The notes under the pieces are model-generated. The model saw nothing but the letters and a program-made list of their open reading frames with translations. It was not told the DNA's origin and did no database searches. From Gallionella sp. (GTDB lineage: Bacteria; Pseudomonadota; Gammaproteobacteria; Burkholderiales; Gallionellaceae), in contig JAHFRA010000005.1 of assembly GCA_023259035.1 (NCBI GenBank), positions 57,765 to 121,764 of the forward strand: a stretch of DNA of 64,000 nucleotides. The letters run 5' to 3'. Made by a program: the position numbers and the translations under genes. Of this stretch, positions 27,554 to 36,417 are shown piece after piece (within the stretch, counting starts at the first letter, position 1; every line of letters begins with the position of its first letter).

Positions 27554-28225
27554 TTACAACCCGAGCACATTTAAAACCCGGCCGAGAAATTTGCGTACAG
27601 TCCTTTTGGGAACAATTGACGATCGGGATGGCAGCAGCTTTTCCAGTTCGCCAGTTTTCTCAACAGCGAAAGGCCGATTGAATTCAACGCCTTCAAAAAA
27701 CATTTTTTTGTTGCCCGCATATATATCATCCCATCCCGACTCAAGCGTCCTCTCGAACATTGTAGTTACAGCAGAAAACTCAGAAAGAGCCGTCTCCTGC
27801 TTTGGCAGGTACCTCAACACGTTTAGCTCGAAATCAAATTTCACAAAATGAAGGTGAACATCAAAGTCGTACAAGTATTCATAAGTAATTAATGGATATT
27901 CGAGATATCCTCTCCCCCCGCTTACACGAAATATCTCATTTACAAAACCAGTGACATCGGGAACATGCTCTATTACATGCGAGCAAATCACGTAATCGAA
28001 TTGCTTATCCTCAAATGGAAATCTCGCCCCGTCATAGTAGTACACCGGCCTGCCGCCAAAATCCGGCTCTTTTAACACGCCCCCCCGCTGTGATATTTTT
28101 GATTGGTCCGTATCGAATACACTCTCCAGAAAAGCATTGCTTCTGGGATGGGGCGTAGCGCCGGGGCCAATTTCAAGCACTTTATCCTGCGGTCTGATGG
28201 ATTTAATTTTTTTCGGAAAAAACAT
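27554..28225 (-). CDS. Class I SAM-dependent methyltransferase
   Basis: A 223-residue methyltransferase with a Rossmann SAM motif VLEIGPGATPHPRS and FDYVICSHVIEHVPD. There is no membrane segment. It lies in the EPS operon between the flippase and the FkbM gene, and probably modifies a sugar or the chain end. A 132-bp gap follows it. Confidence 0.87.
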   Translation of the reverse strand: MFFPKKIKSIRPQDKVLEIGPGATPHPRSNAFLESVFDTDQSKISQRGGVLKEPDFGGRPVYYYDGARFPFEDKQFDYVICSHVIEHVPDVTGFVNEIFRVSGGRGYLEYPLITYEYLYDFDVHLHFVKFDFELNVLRYLPKQETALSEFSAVTTMFERTLESGWDDIYAGNKKMFFEGVEFNRPFAVEKTGELEKLLPSRSSIVPKRTVRKFLGRVLNVLGL

Positions 28226-28226
28226 C

Positions 28227-28322
28227 TCAGTTTATTTCTTGATAACAGGCTTGCAGCATATTATTCCATTTCTCCAATTGCTCGGTAGCGGCGCGCTTCC
28301 TTAATCTGGCTATTTTATTCAT
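28227..28322 (-). CDS. Short open frame or gene remnant upstream of the methyltransferase
   Basis: 31 codons, MNKIARLRKRAATEQLEKWN..., ending one base before the methyltransferase start. AAAGGTGCGGC precedes the ATG. The peptide is basic and helical. It could be a leader peptide that couples translation, or the tail of a lost glycosyltransferase. Confidence 0.3.
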   Translation of the reverse strand: MNKIARLRKRAATEQLEKWNNMLQACYQEIN

Positions 28323-28345
28323 TGCCGCACCTTTTTTCCCGATAC

Positions 28346-29608
28346 TTATTTTTGCTTTAACCATTCAAGGCTGAGCAAAAACCCAATCAAGTTGATCGCC
28401 AGCCAGCCAATAGCCGCACCGATTGTGCCTTGCCATATGACAAACCATGGAATTAGCACTATCGAAAGAATCAGGGCAAACGCATTTACCTGCAACACTC
28501 GGCGGATATTCTTACGCGCAATCCAATTCATGTATCCTACATTGTAGAAGGCGTTCAGGGCTGTCCCCACAAGCATAATTGTCAATATTGGATAAACGAC
28601 TGCAACCGGCTTGGGATCTCTTAACCAGATATTCAACAACCATTCTCCCGCAGCAAGATAAGCCGTTGCGCTTGCTGCAACAACCAAAGCAATTGCGGCC
28701 AACAGCTTGATGCTTATGGCGCGCAATGCAACCGGATCGGTTCTCATTTGTATGGCTCGAGGCAATATTCCTTGCGTCAGCGGATTAATCAACTGCAAAG
28801 ACCCCACGGCTACAGTTGCGGCAATAGTGTAATACCCGAATTGCTCTAGATTGACCATCCGGCTGAGAATGATCCTGTCCATTTGTACGGTCAGCGCACC
28901 CAACATGGTTGCGCCGAACATTCCCGCGACCAAACGCCAATCAGGGCGTAATTCACTAAACTCCCAGCAGACCTGTCTGCGCCGCACGTTTAATATCCGC
29001 CATGCGACTTTGCCTCGCACCAAAGTTTCCAGAAGCGCAATCAAGGCGTGCCAGATCAGATAGGCCAACAACGTTGGCCAGACAAGGACGACGATCACGC
29101 CGCCAGCATGGCGCAACAACGCACCGCCCAACATGATGCCGTTAAGGGTAACTTGTGCTTGCGCGCCCACCAGCAGGCTCCGATAAACCGAACCCGGAAA
29201 CTGGACTGCGAAGATAACCGCCGCACCGTAAATGGCTTCCCTCCCCAACGCAACAGGCAGGCCTTCCAAATTCAGCCAATACTTGGCAATAGTGTCAGCA
29301 AGCAGCAAAGTGAAGCATCCGGCGCACAGCGCGAACAACCAGTAGAGGCGTTCGAAACCGAACAGCAGTGTTGCTGTACGTCGCCGCCCATCCGCCGAAT
29401 CAAGACGTACCGTAATTTCGCGCACCAGCGCTTGGCTCATGCCCATATCCAGCAAACCGAGAACCGCCTGCAGCATCACTATAAACCCGATCAAACCGAA
29501 TTGTTTGGGGCCAAGCGCCGCCAGATACCATGGCAAAGCTAGAATCGGTGCCAAGCCAACCGTTCCAGTTCCAATGTAATTGGCAAGGATGTTTCGTTTC
29601 AGCGTCAT
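28346..29608 (-). CDS. Wzx-type polysaccharide flippase
   Basis: A 420-residue integral membrane protein with about 12 hydrophobic helices, an N-terminal NILANYIGTGTVGL typical of the MATE/PST superfamily, and a basic C-terminal tail. It should flip undecaprenyl-linked EPS repeat units across the inner membrane. No Wzy polymerase or Wza/Wzc export genes are in the window. Confidence 0.88.
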   Translation of the reverse strand: MTLKRNILANYIGTGTVGLAPILALPWYLAALGPKQFGLIGFIVMLQAVLGLLDMGMSQALVREITVRLDSADGRRRTATLLFGFERLYWLFALCAGCFTLLLADTIAKYWLNLEGLPVALGREAIYGAAVIFAVQFPGSVYRSLLVGAQAQVTLNGIMLGGALLRHAGGVIVVLVWPTLLAYLIWHALIALLETLVRGKVAWRILNVRRRQVCWEFSELRPDWRLVAGMFGATMLGALTVQMDRIILSRMVNLEQFGYYTIAATVAVGSLQLINPLTQGILPRAIQMRTDPVALRAISIKLLAAIALVVAASATAYLAAGEWLLNIWLRDPKPVAVVYPILTIMLVGTALNAFYNVGYMNWIARKNIRRVLQVNAFALILSIVLIPWFVIWQGTIGAAIGWLAINLIGFLLSLEWLKQK

Positions 29609-29625
29609 TTCCAGAAACCACCCGG

Positions 29626-30585
29626 CTACGAATAGCGGGCAACGAAATCGCCATAGGCTACCTTCACACCTTCACCCAGTGAGATGCCAGCTTGCCACCC
29701 CAATCCTCTAATTCTGGAAACATCCATCACCTTGCGCATCGTGCCATCCGGCCTGGAAGTGTCCTGAATGAATTTACCTTGGTAGCCCACCACCTCGGCG
29801 ATCTTTTCCGCCAGTTCGCGAATGGTAAGCTCTTCGCCGGAGCCAACATTGATGAGCGGGCAGAGCAATGGATCGACGAGCGCGTCATAGCGCTTCGCGT
29901 CCAGGGTGGCAAGAAACACCAGCGCGTTGGCCAAGTCATCAACGTACAGAAACTCGCGCTTCGGTGTGCCGCTGCCCCACAACACTACTTCTGTCGCACC
30001 GGAAACTTTTGCCTCGTGCATCTTGCGGAGCAGCGCAGGCAAGACATGCGAGTTGTTCAAATCGTAGTTGTCGCCGGGGCCATACAAGTTGGTCGGCATG
30101 GCGGCCAGCCATTTGGTACCGTACTGGCGGTTATATGACCAGCACATTTCGATACCGGCGATCTTGGCCAAGGCATAAGGGCGGTTGGTTGCCTCGAGCG
30201 GACCGGTGAGCAGATATTCTTCCCTGATCGGTTGCGGGCAATCGCGCGGGTAGATGCAGGAGCTGCCCAAAAATATCAGCCGCTTTACGTTTGTCGCATG
30301 AGCAGCACGGCAGATATTTGCTTCAATCAGCAAATTGCTCATCAGAAAATCCACCGGGTAAGTATTGTTGGCGTGGATGCCGCCGACTTTGGCAGCGGCC
30401 AGAAATACGACTTCGGGGCGTTCGGACTCAAAAAACTGCTTCGTGGCGTCAGCGTCCTCCAGGTCCAGCTCGGTGTGAGTTCGCATTACCAAACTGGTAT
30501 AACCCTGCCGCTGCAACTCCCGCACAAGCGCGCTGCCGGCAAGACCCCGATGGCCGGCGATGTAGATTTTGCTGTTCTTATCCAT
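29626..30585 (-). CDS. fcl: GDP-L-fucose synthase
   Basis: A 319-residue SDR epimerase/reductase: IYIAGHRGLAGSALVREL, GSSCIYPRDCPQPI and the YALAKIAG Tyr/Lys pair. It converts GDP-4-keto-6-deoxymannose to GDP-L-fucose. It follows gmd by 11 bp, giving the complete GDP-fucose route with manC. Confidence 0.97.
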   Translation of the reverse strand: MDKNSKIYIAGHRGLAGSALVRELQRQGYTSLVMRTHTELDLEDADATKQFFESERPEVVFLAAAKVGGIHANNTYPVDFLMSNLLIEANICRAAHATNVKRLIFLGSSCIYPRDCPQPIREEYLLTGPLEATNRPYALAKIAGIEMCWSYNRQYGTKWLAAMPTNLYGPGDNYDLNNSHVLPALLRKMHEAKVSGATEVVLWGSGTPKREFLYVDDLANALVFLATLDAKRYDALVDPLLCPLINVGSGEELTIRELAEKIAEVVGYQGKFIQDTSRPDGTMRKVMDVSRIRGLGWQAGISLGEGVKVAYGDFVARYS

Positions 30586-30596
30586 CGATGCGCTGC

Positions 30597-31691
30597 TTAT
30601 TCGTGGTAATCGTAGGCTGTAAAGCCATGCTTTTTTACCAACTCATCGCGCTCGGCGCTCTTGAGGTCTTCGCACACCATTTCAGCCACCATCTCGTGGA
30701 ATGTGATCTTCGTTGTCCAGCCGAGTTTTTGTTTGGCTTTAGTGGGATCGCCCAGCAGAGTTTCGACTTCGGTGGGACGGAAGTAGCGCGAATCGATTTG
30801 CACGATGCATTTGCCGGCAGCATCGTAACCTTTTTCTTCCACCCCGGTGCCTTGCCATTTGATGCTGATGCCCAATTCTTGCGCTGCGATTTCGACGAAC
30901 TGGCGCACGCTGTACTGTACGCCTGACGCAATGACAAAGTCTTCAGCCTGCTCTTGTTGCAACATCAGCCATTGCATTTCAACGTAGTCCTTGGCGTGCC
31001 CCCAATCGCGCAGTGCGTTGAGATTGCCAAGGTAAAGGCAATCCTGCAGGCCGAGTTTGATGCGCGCTAGCGCACGGGTAATCTTGCGCGTGACGAAGGT
31101 TTCCCCGCGAACCGGGCTTTCGTGATTGAACAGGATGCCATTGCAAGCGTAGATGCCGTAAGCCTCGCGGTAATTTACGGTGATCCAGTAGGCGTAAAGC
31201 TTGGCAACCGCATAAGGGCTGCGCGGGTAAAACGGTGTGGTTTCCTTTTGCGGGGTTTCCTGCACCAAGCCATACAGTTCGGAAGTGGACGCCTGGTAGA
31301 AGCGGGTTTTCTTTTCCATGCCGAGGATGCGGATAGCTTCGAGGATACGCAGTGTGCCGATTCCGTCGGCGTTGGCAGTATATTCGGGCGTTTCAAAAGA
31401 AACGGCAACATGACTCATCGCGGCGAGATTGTAAATTTCATCCGGTTGGACTTGCTGGATGATACGGATCAAATTGGTGGAGTCGGTCAGGTCGCCATAG
31501 TGCAGGATGAAGCTGGCTTTTTTGACATGCGGGTCCTGGTAGAGATGATCGATTCGGTCGGTGTTGAACAAAGATGAGCGCCGTTTGACACCATGCACCA
31601 CATAGCCCTTTTTGAGCAGGAACTCGGCAAGGTAGGCTCCATCCTGCCCGGTTATGCCGGTGATCAATGCAACTTTCTTGGCTGGGTTCAT
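30597..31691 (-). CDS. gmd: GDP-mannose 4,6-dehydratase
   Basis: A 364-residue extended SDR. NAD(P) motif [17 protein letters not shown], then [10 protein letters not shown] and [15 protein letters not shown]. It makes GDP-4-keto-6-deoxymannose. It overlaps manC by 4 bp and precedes fcl. Confidence 0.98.
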   Translation of the reverse strand: MNPAKKVALITGITGQDGAYLAEFLLKKGYVVHGVKRRSSLFNTDRIDHLYQDPHVKKASFILHYGDLTDSTNLIRIIQQVQPDEIYNLAAMSHVAVSFETPEYTANADGIGTLRILEAIRILGMEKKTRFYQASTSELYGLVQETPQKETTPFYPRSPYAVAKLYAYWITVNYREAYGIYACNGILFNHESPVRGETFVTRKITRALARIKLGLQDCLYLGNLNALRDWGHAKDYVEMQWLMLQQEQAEDFVIASGVQYSVRQFVEIAAQELGISIKWQGTGVEEKGYDAAGKCIVQIDSRYFRPTEVETLLGDPTKAKQKLGWTTKITFHEMVAEMVCEDLKSAERDELVKKHGFTAYDYHE

Positions 31692-33127
31692 TTTTCAATA
31701 CCTTCTGTGTTTGACGGCTGCCTGCCGTAATTATCTTCATAACGCTGAATATCTTCCTCGCCCAAATAATCGCCGACCTGGATTTCAACAATATGCAACG
31801 GTTCGTTACCGCGATTTTCCAGGCGGTGTTTCATGCCTATCGGGATATAGGTGCTCTGATTTTTCTGTACGGTAATGACTTCCTCGCCGTTGGTAACGGT
31901 CGCCGTACCGGATACCACCACCCAGTGCTCGGAGCGTTGGCGATGGCTTTGCAAGCTGAGCCGTGCGCCCGGAGCGACTTCAATGCGCTTGATCTTGAAA
32001 CCATCCGGGTCTTCTTCCAGCACGGTGTAGCTGCCCCATGGCCGGTTGACCTTGGCGTGATAGATATGCTCGGTCGCACCGCGTTGCTGCAAGGTATCAA
32101 CCACCTCGCGCACCTGCTGGGTTTGATCACTTTTTGAGATGAGTATGGCGTCGGGGGTCTCGATAACACAAAGATTTTCCACACCGATGGCGGCGACCAG
32201 CCGTTTTTCGGCGCGAATCAAACTATTCTTGCAGTCCAGTGCAATGACGTTGCCTTGCAGGACATTGCCGTTCTCATCCTTGCTGGAAATCTCATGCACC
32301 GCTTGCCAGCTGCCGACATCGTTCCAGCCGATATCACAAGGAATCAGGGCAACATGGCTGGATTTCTCAAGCACGCCGTAATCGATGGAGATGGATGGCA
32401 TGGAAGAGAAATGTTTTTCCACGGCTTGCTGGAATGTTCCCGCGACGCGGCTCTCGGCAAGAATGGTTTGCATCACTTGATGCACAGCGGGCAGGTGTTG
32501 CTGAATCTCCGCGAGTATCACCGAAGCGCGCCAGACGAACATGCCCGAGTTCCAGTAATACCCCCCTTCTTTCAAGAAGCGTTCGGCGGTGGAATGATCC
32601 GGTTTTTCGGTAAAACGCTCCACCACATACACCTCAGGCGTATCACCCGCGTGTGCCTTGATGTAGCCAAATCCAGTGTCAGGCCGGGTGGGCTGAATGC
32701 CGAAGGTAATGAGCTTGCCGCTTTCCGCAGCCTCGATTGCAATATTCAAGTGTGCGCGAAAGCGTGTTTCGTCCTTGATGATGTGGTCGGCTGGCAGCAC
32801 CACCATGATAGGGTCTGCACCATTTTCCGTCAGGTAAGCGGCCGCCAGAGCGATGGCGGGGGCCGTGTTGCGCCCGATGGGCTCAAACAGGGCTTGGTAA
32901 GGCAGCAGGGCATGATAAGCCTCGCCTTTGGCATGAGATTCTTGTGTGACAATCAGGACATCACCGGCATCAATTACCGGGGACAGGCGATTGATCGTGG
33001 TTTGCAATAGCGATACTTCTCCGTCCAGCGCCAAAAACTGCTTGGGCAGATGCTGGCGCGAAAGCGGCCACAAACGGCTGCCGCTACCACCGGCGAGAAT
33101 GACTGCATGAACCTGATGATCACTCAC
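31688..33127 (-). CDS. manC: Mannose-1-phosphate guanylyltransferase/mannose-6-phosphate isomerase
   Basis: A 479-residue bifunctional type II enzyme. The N-terminal nucleotidyltransferase has [17 protein letters not shown] and FTEKPD; the C-terminal cupin isomerase domain (from about 350) has [11 protein letters not shown] and [14 protein letters not shown]. It provides GDP-mannose for gmd. It overlaps the MarR-type regulator gene by 8 bp. Confidence 0.97.
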   Translation of the reverse strand: MSDHQVHAVILAGGSGSRLWPLSRQHLPKQFLALDGEVSLLQTTINRLSPVIDAGDVLIVTQESHAKGEAYHALLPYQALFEPIGRNTAPAIALAAAYLTENGADPIMVVLPADHIIKDETRFRAHLNIAIEAAESGKLITFGIQPTRPDTGFGYIKAHAGDTPEVYVVERFTEKPDHSTAERFLKEGGYYWNSGMFVWRASVILAEIQQHLPAVHQVMQTILAESRVAGTFQQAVEKHFSSMPSISIDYGVLEKSSHVALIPCDIGWNDVGSWQAVHEISSKDENGNVLQGNVIALDCKNSLIRAEKRLVAAIGVENLCVIETPDAILISKSDQTQQVREVVDTLQQRGATEHIYHAKVNRPWGSYTVLEEDPDGFKIKRIEVAPGARLSLQSHRQRSEHWVVVSGTATVTNGEEVITVQKNQSTYIPIGMKHRLENRGNEPLHIVEIQVGDYLGEEDIQRYEDNYGRQPSNTEGIEK

Positions 33128-33467
33128 GGATATTCCCCAGCAAACCTTTTTGCTCCGCTTCGCGCTTCAGCTCCTCTATCTCCGCGTGCAACTGCTCATA
33201 TTCCTGCATTTTGTATTTGAGAAAACGCACGGTAATCCGCGCCTTCTCCTCGACCCCGCGCGGGGTAAGCAGGTAGGCATACGCCAGTTTGTTGTCGCTG
33301 TTGCGGAAATTATTGACCTTCAGGCAACCCTTCTCGATCAACGCGTTCAGGCAGAAGTTAACCTTGCCGAGGCTGATACCCAAGCACTTTGCCAAATCTC
33401 TTTGGGAAAGGCCGGGGTTATTTTCCAGAGTTTTGAGCAGGCCGTAACTGGTAGTATCGTCAAACAT
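33120..33467 (-). CDS. MarR-type EPS-associated transcriptional regulator
   Basis: A 115-residue winged-helix protein ([20 protein letters not shown] recognition helix, wing near [16 protein letters not shown]) with a C-terminal coiled-coil tail. This matches the small MarR-like regulators that head EPS clusters in betaproteobacteria. It is the first gene of the manC-gmd-fcl operon and probably controls it; targets are inferred. Confidence 0.9.
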   Translation of the reverse strand: MFDDTTSYGLLKTLENNPGLSQRDLAKCLGISLGKVNFCLNALIEKGCLKVNNFRNSDNKLAYAYLLTPRGVEEKARITVRFLKYKMQEYEQLHAEIEELKREAEQKGLLGNIRE

Positions 33468-33578
33468 AGGGTGCGTTCAGCAAATGAACAGCGCGTATTA
33501 CAACAGCCGCAACTCGAAGCTGTCAAGCATGAAACAGTGCTGATTAATTGTATAGTTTGTCCAACGGCACTTTCATTT

Positions 33579-33656
33579 TGGATGTATCTCAGCATCAACA
33601 AAAAATCCCGCATTAATTGCGGCGTTCTTGTGACGGGCAATGATAATCGCCCTGTT
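33579..33656. repeat. Direct repeat, left copy, bordering the accessory segment
   Basis: Starts TGGATGTATCTCAGCATC and contains AATTGCGGCGTTCTTG and CGCCCTGTT. It matches 39989-40053 in the same orientation with scattered substitutions and one roughly 12-bp length difference near the end. No gene covers it. The two copies flank the XRE/SPFH/FtsZ-fragment segment. Confidence 0.75.
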
Positions 33657-33741
33657 CCCTTGTGGCGATAGATTTGCAGGAGGGGATGTGATGTGAAGAA
33701 GAGGAATCGACTACGGTACCAATGGCATACGGGTTATAAGT

Positions 33742-34080
33742 TTATCGATCGGAAAATATTCGCCCAATCGTTTTGAACAGTTCACGTTTTTCCATTTTCA
33801 TCTTACGAAAATAGCGCAGCAGCGTTTGTTCCTCTTCCTCACTTTTGCTCATTACAGGTATTTTTACAGAAGATTTATTAACCTCTGAAAGTGCTACCAG
33901 CTCAGACACCCTGAGTCCAAATTCTTGTGCAATGAGCTGTTTTAACTGGTCGCTGGCACCGTGCTTGCCAGTTTCGATTCGAGAAATGCTGGGTGTCGTT
34001 GTCCCAACACGATGCGCTAATTCCTCTTGGCTCCAACCCTTCTTAAGCCGCAATTGTTTGATAGTTTTTCCGATGCCCAT
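33742..34080 (-). CDS. XRE-family helix-turn-helix regulator
   Basis: A 112-residue protein whose first 60 residues form an XRE helix-turn-helix (LRLKKGWSQEELAHRVGTTT then PSISRIETGKHGAS). The basic C-terminal part may be for oligomerisation. It is divergent from the SPFH gene and probably controls it. I chose the ATG at 34080; a TTG at 34110 would add ten residues. Neither has a good ribosome-binding site. Confidence 0.85.
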   Translation of the reverse strand: MGIGKTIKQLRLKKGWSQEELAHRVGTTTPSISRIETGKHGASDQLKQLIAQEFGLRVSELVALSEVNKSSVKIPVMSKSEEEEQTLLRYFRKMKMEKRELFKTIGRIFSDR

Positions 34081-34110
34081 AGTGTGAGAGTGTCGGTGTA
34101 GCTTACTCAA

Positions 34111-34166
34111 TGCGCAATAACTCGCAACGCAATGTTATTGACACGATTATTGCCTGTAGCGCAATA
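34111..34166. promoter_or_regulatory. Candidate operator cluster between XRE and SPFH genes
   Basis: The half-site GCAATA occurs four times in both orientations: TGCGCAATAA (34111), ACGCAATGTTATTG (34127), ATTATTGC (34146) and GCGCAATA (34159). The arrangement suggests binding sites for the adjacent XRE protein. Confidence 0.45.
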
Positions 34167-34290
34167 TGCCGACCTGCATATATTGGGTCGAAATGTTACT
34201 TTCACTGTGACCGTCTCGTCCGAGGTCAACAGAGCCCCGCGTTTAGCTTCAAGAAATAATGTAATTAAATCGATTTTTCGGAGCTAATTT

Positions 34291-35622
34291 ATGGCTGTTA
34301 TTGACCTTGTTAAATGGAATGGCAATCCAAGCATACTGGCTTGGAAATTTCCATCCGAAGAGCTTTCAACGTGGACCCAGTTGATTGTCAATGAAACCCA
34401 AGAGGCATACCTTGTCAAAGGGGGTGTTTATCAAGGGCCTTTTGGCGCGGGACGGCATACCCTATCTACCGAAAATATACCGCTTTTAAGCAGCCTGATT
34501 GCCATACCATTCGGCGGAAAATCTCCCTTCACTGCGGAGGTTTGGTACATCAACCGCGCTACCAATCTTGATATCCGCTGGGGCACACCTGACCCCATCC
34601 AACTGCAAGACCCAAAATATCAAATCATGATTCCGGTCAGGGCGTTTGGGCAATATGGTATTCGGATTGTCGATGCCAAGAAGTTCTTGCTCAAGCTGGT
34701 CGGCACGCTTCCAGGCTTTGATGTAAATACCTTGTCAGACTACTTCAAGGGCGTTTTTACTACAAAGATCAAAACCGGGATTGCAAACGCGATCATTAAA
34801 AACGGGCAGTCTGTTTTAGAGATTTCAACTCAGCTCGAAATACTCTCCGATATGCTCAAGGCGTCTCTCGCGCCAGAGATGGAAGATTACGGTGTTGGAT
34901 TGGCGCAATTCAATATCCATTCCATCAACGTCCCTGAAGATGATTCGGCGGTCATTACCTTGAAATCCGCATTAGCTAGGCGAGCAGAAATGGGGCTGCT
35001 TGGGACTAACTACCAGCAACAGCGTAGCTTTGATGTGTTGGAAACTGCTGCGGGCAATGAAGGCACAGCAGGCGGCGTGATGGGTGCAGGCATGGGAATG
35101 GGCATGGGAATGGGCATGGGCATGGCAATGGGTGGCCCAATGGGCGGCGCGTTTGCTCAGTTAACTCCACAAATTCAAGCAGGCGTGGCGCAGCCTACCG
35201 GAGAACAACCTCAAGCTGTGTGTCCAAAATGCAATGCTGCCAATGCTTCAGGGACGCGGTTTTGCGGCAGTTGTGGGGGTGCTCTGGCCGGTACAACTGA
35301 AGCCAAACAGCAAGTGGTGACATGCGATAAATGCAACACGATCATTCCAAAGGGATCAAGATTTTGTCCAAATTGTGCCGACCCAGTCAATGCATGCCCT
35401 GCATGTGGTGAAGACAACCCAACTGAAGCAAAGCAGTGCCGTAAATGTGGCAAGGCATTGCCAGTTGATTGTGGGAACTGCAAGTCGGCAATCCCTGAAG
35501 GCGTGAAATTCTGCCCGGAATGTGGAACAAAAACGACACCTTCATGCAAAAAATGCGGAAGCGATGTGAGCAGTGGGGCGAAGTTCTGCAACAACTGCGG
35601 CGAGTCTCAACAGGCTATTTAG
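34291..35622 (+). CDS. SPFH-domain protein with Met/Gly linker and five zinc ribbons (YdjI-like)
   Basis: A 443-residue protein. Residues 1-250 are an SPFH/Band 7 domain of the 'virion core protein-like' type (IPFGGKSPFTAEVWYINR, DFNIHSINVPEDD region). A low-complexity linker of alternating Met and Gly lies near 265-290. The C-terminal 135 residues contain five CxxC...CxxC zinc ribbons beginning CPKC, CDKC, CPAC, CGNC and CKKC. In Bacillus subtilis the related YdjI works with the membrane proteins YdjG/YdjH and a PspA-like protein in envelope stress. Here it starts a three- or four-gene unit; no PspA is nearby. Likely membrane-associated scaffold; function inferred. Confidence 0.88.
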   Translation: MAVIDLVKWNGNPSILAWKFPSEELSTWTQLIVNETQEAYLVKGGVYQGPFGAGRHTLSTENIPLLSSLIAIPFGGKSPFTAEVWYINRATNLDIRWGTPDPIQLQDPKYQIMIPVRAFGQYGIRIVDAKKFLLKLVGTLPGFDVNTLSDYFKGVFTTKIKTGIANAIIKNGQSVLEISTQLEILSDMLKASLAPEMEDYGVGLAQFNIHSINVPEDDSAVITLKSALARRAEMGLLGTNYQQQRSFDVLETAAGNEGTAGGVMGAGMGMGMGMGMGMAMGGPMGGAFAQLTPQIQAGVAQPTGEQPQAVCPKCNAANASGTRFCGSCGGALAGTTEAKQQVVTCDKCNTIIPKGSRFCPNCADPVNACPACGEDNPTEAKQCRKCGKALPVDCGNCKSAIPEGVKFCPECGTKTTPSCKKCGSDVSSGAKFCNNCGESQQAI

Positions 35623-35639
35623 AAAAAACGGGGTTAATC

Positions 35640-36329
35640 ATGCGTTCTATGGGAATGTTCAATCTTGCGGTATTAGTCGCCAGCGTAATGGTGCTGACGA
35701 TAGCTGCTGTTTTGGTACCCGATAAATCGTGGAGCAATGCGGCAATCACGTCAGGCGTAATTTTTACGTTGTCAGTCGGATTCATTTTTTACGCCCCTTC
35801 GATACTCGTGAAAAGCCAGAGCGGCAGTGATGCCGCTCAAATGGCCTCGCTAGGTCCACTCGGCGTTGTTACCGGCTGGACGCTTCTGCTGACAGTCGGC
35901 GCCTTTGTCCTTGCTATTCTCGGCATGGACAAGCTGGCATGGTCATTAGACATATTCGCTATTGGCTCATTCATCATCAGTGGGCTGATGCAACGCGCAG
36001 CTACAAATGTGATTGGAAATGTAGCAACTCAATATTCCGCACCTAGCATGCATATTGGCTGGCAAGGAAAAATTCAAGGTTCGTGCAGCATCGCATCTGA
36101 TGCCAAATCCAAAGCATCTTTGGAGCAGCTTGCAGAAAAGTTGCGTTATGCGGCCAGCGACGTTTCCGTCAGCTCACCACAAGATTGTCAGATTGATAGC
36201 GAAGTAAAGGCTATAAACGAGCAACTCAGTGCTGATAGCGCTGCAAATGTGCAGAGTCAAATTTCTAAAATTGAAATGCTGATCGCACAGCGTGATATTT
36301 TCTTGCGATCAGCACGCAACAAAGCGTAA
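35640..36329 (+). CDS. Four-helix membrane protein of unknown function with soluble C-terminal half
   Basis: A 229-residue protein. Membrane helices lie near residues 5-27, 36-58, 72-96 and 98-116. The remaining 110 residues are soluble and helical with two Cys (GSCSIAS, PQDCQI). I do not recognise the family. It starts 17 bp after the SPFH gene, so it is probably part of the same unit and may anchor the SPFH protein at the inner membrane. Confidence 0.8.
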   Translation: MRSMGMFNLAVLVASVMVLTIAAVLVPDKSWSNAAITSGVIFTLSVGFIFYAPSILVKSQSGSDAAQMASLGPLGVVTGWTLLLTVGAFVLAILGMDKLAWSLDIFAIGSFIISGLMQRAATNVIGNVATQYSAPSMHIGWQGKIQGSCSIASDAKSKASLEQLAEKLRYAASDVSVSSPQDCQIDSEVKAINEQLSADSAANVQSQISKIEMLIAQRDIFLRSARNKA

Positions 36330-36417
36330 TTCTTTACCTATAGCAAATTGCGCCAACGACAACACTAAGCTGGACCGAGTAGTTTAAGGAAGGCGTAACA
36401 ATTACGGAGGTGGTGGA

